From an uncultured Actinomycetes bacterium (GTDB taxonomy: Bacteria; Actinomycetota; Actinomycetes; Nanopelagicales; Nanopelagicaceae): a stretch of DNA of 5,445 nucleotides. Shown piece by piece: positions 4,767-5,445 of this stretch (position 1 is its first letter; every line of letters begins with the position of its first letter). The DNA lies in assembly GCA_903822245.1 (NCBI GenBank), contig CAIJOE010000091.1, positions 1 to 5,445 on the forward strand. Direction: 5' to 3'. The notes below the pieces were generated by a model, which searched no databases, had not been told where the DNA came from, and was given only the letters and a program-made list of their open reading frames with translations. The position numbers were made by a program, and so were the translations under genes.

Positions 4767-5393
4767 ATGAGTACAGACACTTCGACTGCCAATAAAGGCC
4801 GTCTGCCAAGAGATGAGCGCCGTGCGCAACTTCTATCTGCTGCTTTAGAAGTATTCACTGCCGCTGGATATCACGCTGCAGCTATGGATGAGATTGCTGA
4901 CCGAGCAAAGGTTAGTAAGCCAGTTCTCTATCAGCACTTCCCATCAAAACTTGATCTCTATCTAGCAGTCCTTGATCTTCACATCGACTCTTTAATCTTT
5001 GATATTCAAAAGGCAGTTGCCTCTACTACTGACAATGCCGAGCGAGTTCGAGCCACAACTGATGCCTACTTTGACTTTATCAATCGTGAAGGGGAAGCAT
5101 TTAGATTGCTCTTCGAAAGCGATATGAGCGTTGAGCCTCAGGTTCGTGAGCGTTTAAATCGAATGACATATGACTGTGCGGCTGCGTTCTCTGCTGTTAT
5201 CTCACTAGATACCGGATTAACCAAAGAATCCTCAATGATGTTAGCTGTTGGTCTAATTGGTACGGTACAAACTTCTGCCAGGCATTGGCTAGAACGAGAT
5301 GGCAAAATTGACCGAAATACGGCGGGTGAATTGGTATCAAACCTAATCTGGCGAGGAATTTCTGGGTTCCCAAAATCTGGCCAACAAGCCTAA
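4767..5393 (+). CDS. TetR/AcrR-family transcriptional regulator (Rv3208-like), 208 aa
   Basis: The N-terminal DNA-binding domain spans about residues 14-61: LPRDERRAQLL, AALEVFTAAGYHAAAMDEIA, then the recognition helix region AKVSKPVLYQHFPSK, all classic TetR features. The remainder (about 65-205) is the helical ligand-binding and dimerisation domain, including FDFINREGEAFRLLFESD and AVGLIGTVQTSARHWLE. The whole protein, not only the HTH, resembles Mycobacterium tuberculosis Rv3208, which lies near moeZ (Rv3206c), so the pairing appears old. The ligand is unknown. Autoregulation and control of the moeZ unit through the 4592-4766 gap are reasonable inferences. The start at 4767 gives the expected short polar N-terminal arm; no other ATG, GTG or TTG precedes the HTH in frame. 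The 42-bp gap after the stop contains no visible terminator hairpin, so transcription may continue into the next gene. Confidence 0.93.
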   Translation: MSTDTSTANKGRLPRDERRAQLLSAALEVFTAAGYHAAAMDEIADRAKVSKPVLYQHFPSKLDLYLAVLDLHIDSLIFDIQKAVASTTDNAERVRATTDAYFDFINREGEAFRLLFESDMSVEPQVRERLNRMTYDCAAAFSAVISLDTGLTKESSMMLAVGLIGTVQTSARHWLERDGKIDRNTAGELVSNLIWRGISGFPKSGQQA

Positions 5394-5435
5394 ACATAAG
5401 TCGCAAATTAAATAGATAGGCAATAGGATAAATAT

Positions 5436-5445
5436 ATGGCTACTA
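5436..5445 (+). CDS. Start of an unidentified gene (first three codons, runs off right edge)
   Basis: ATGGCTACT (M-A-T) is preceded by AGGAT at 5425-5429 with a 6-nt spacer, a good ribosome site. It lies 42 bp after the TetR stop on the same strand, so it may be co-transcribed. Three residues are too few to name a product. Confidence 0.5.

Noticed and set aside
5197..5406. Minus-strand open frame of 69 codons opposite the 3' end of the TetR gene
   Set aside because: It is antisense to conserved C-terminal TetR sequence, with no ribosome site or family resemblance.
5394..5435. Possible terminator after tetR
   Set aside because: The 42-bp AT-rich gap has no GC-rich stem or following T-run; only a ribosome site for the next gene is seen.
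1..5445. CRISPR array, tRNA or other RNA gene, insertion sequence, phage or defence module
   Set aside because: No spaced repeats, tRNA-like folds, transposase motifs or terminal inverted repeats were seen; nearly all of the window is housekeeping coding sequence.

Overview
The window looks like a compact, low-GC actinobacterial chromosome segment. The GC content is in the low 40s percent by eye. Every recognisable protein has its closest remembered relatives in Actinobacteria: a 7Fe ferredoxin next to dapC, the mycothiol deacetylase MshB, a MoeZ-type E1/rhodanese fusion, and an Rv3208-like TetR regulator. AT-rich sequence, gene overlaps and very short intergenic gaps suggest a streamlined, freshwater acI/Nanopelagicales-type genome. 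That placement is an inference; the gene families themselves are not in doubt.

Layout, left to right. Positions 1-527 (minus strand) hold the 5' part of dapC (lysine/peptidoglycan precursor synthesis), preceded on its strand by fdxA. A 67-bp divergent promoter gap separates fdxA from a plus-strand pair at 595-2207: a 72-residue SH3-like protein and cysS (cysteinyl-tRNA synthetase), joined by an ATGA overlap. The cysS stop overlaps the stop of a minus-strand gene set at 2204-4591, transcribed as moeZ, then mshB, then a small four-helix membrane protein. A 175-bp divergent regulatory gap (4592-4766) contains two dyad-symmetric sites and an 11-bp tandem repeat. It is followed by a plus-strand TetR-family regulator (4767-5393). 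The first three codons of another plus-strand gene close the window.

How the genes relate. Several concern thiol or sulfur chemistry: CysS charges tRNA with cysteine, MshB makes the amino-sugar that MshC joins to cysteine for mycothiol, and MoeZ makes protein thiocarboxylates and carries persulfide sulfur. From memory of Mycobacterium tuberculosis, mshB-membrane protein...fdxC-dapC (Rv1170-Rv1178) and moeZ...tetR (Rv3206c-Rv3208) are two separate neighbourhoods. Here they are joined, so moeZ and mshB share a transcription unit. I found no mobile element, CRISPR array, RNA gene, phage or defence system. The most notable points are a probable CTG start for dapC, the orphan SH3-like domain coupled to cysS, a non-canonical CysRS variant, and the structured operator region between moeZ and tetR.
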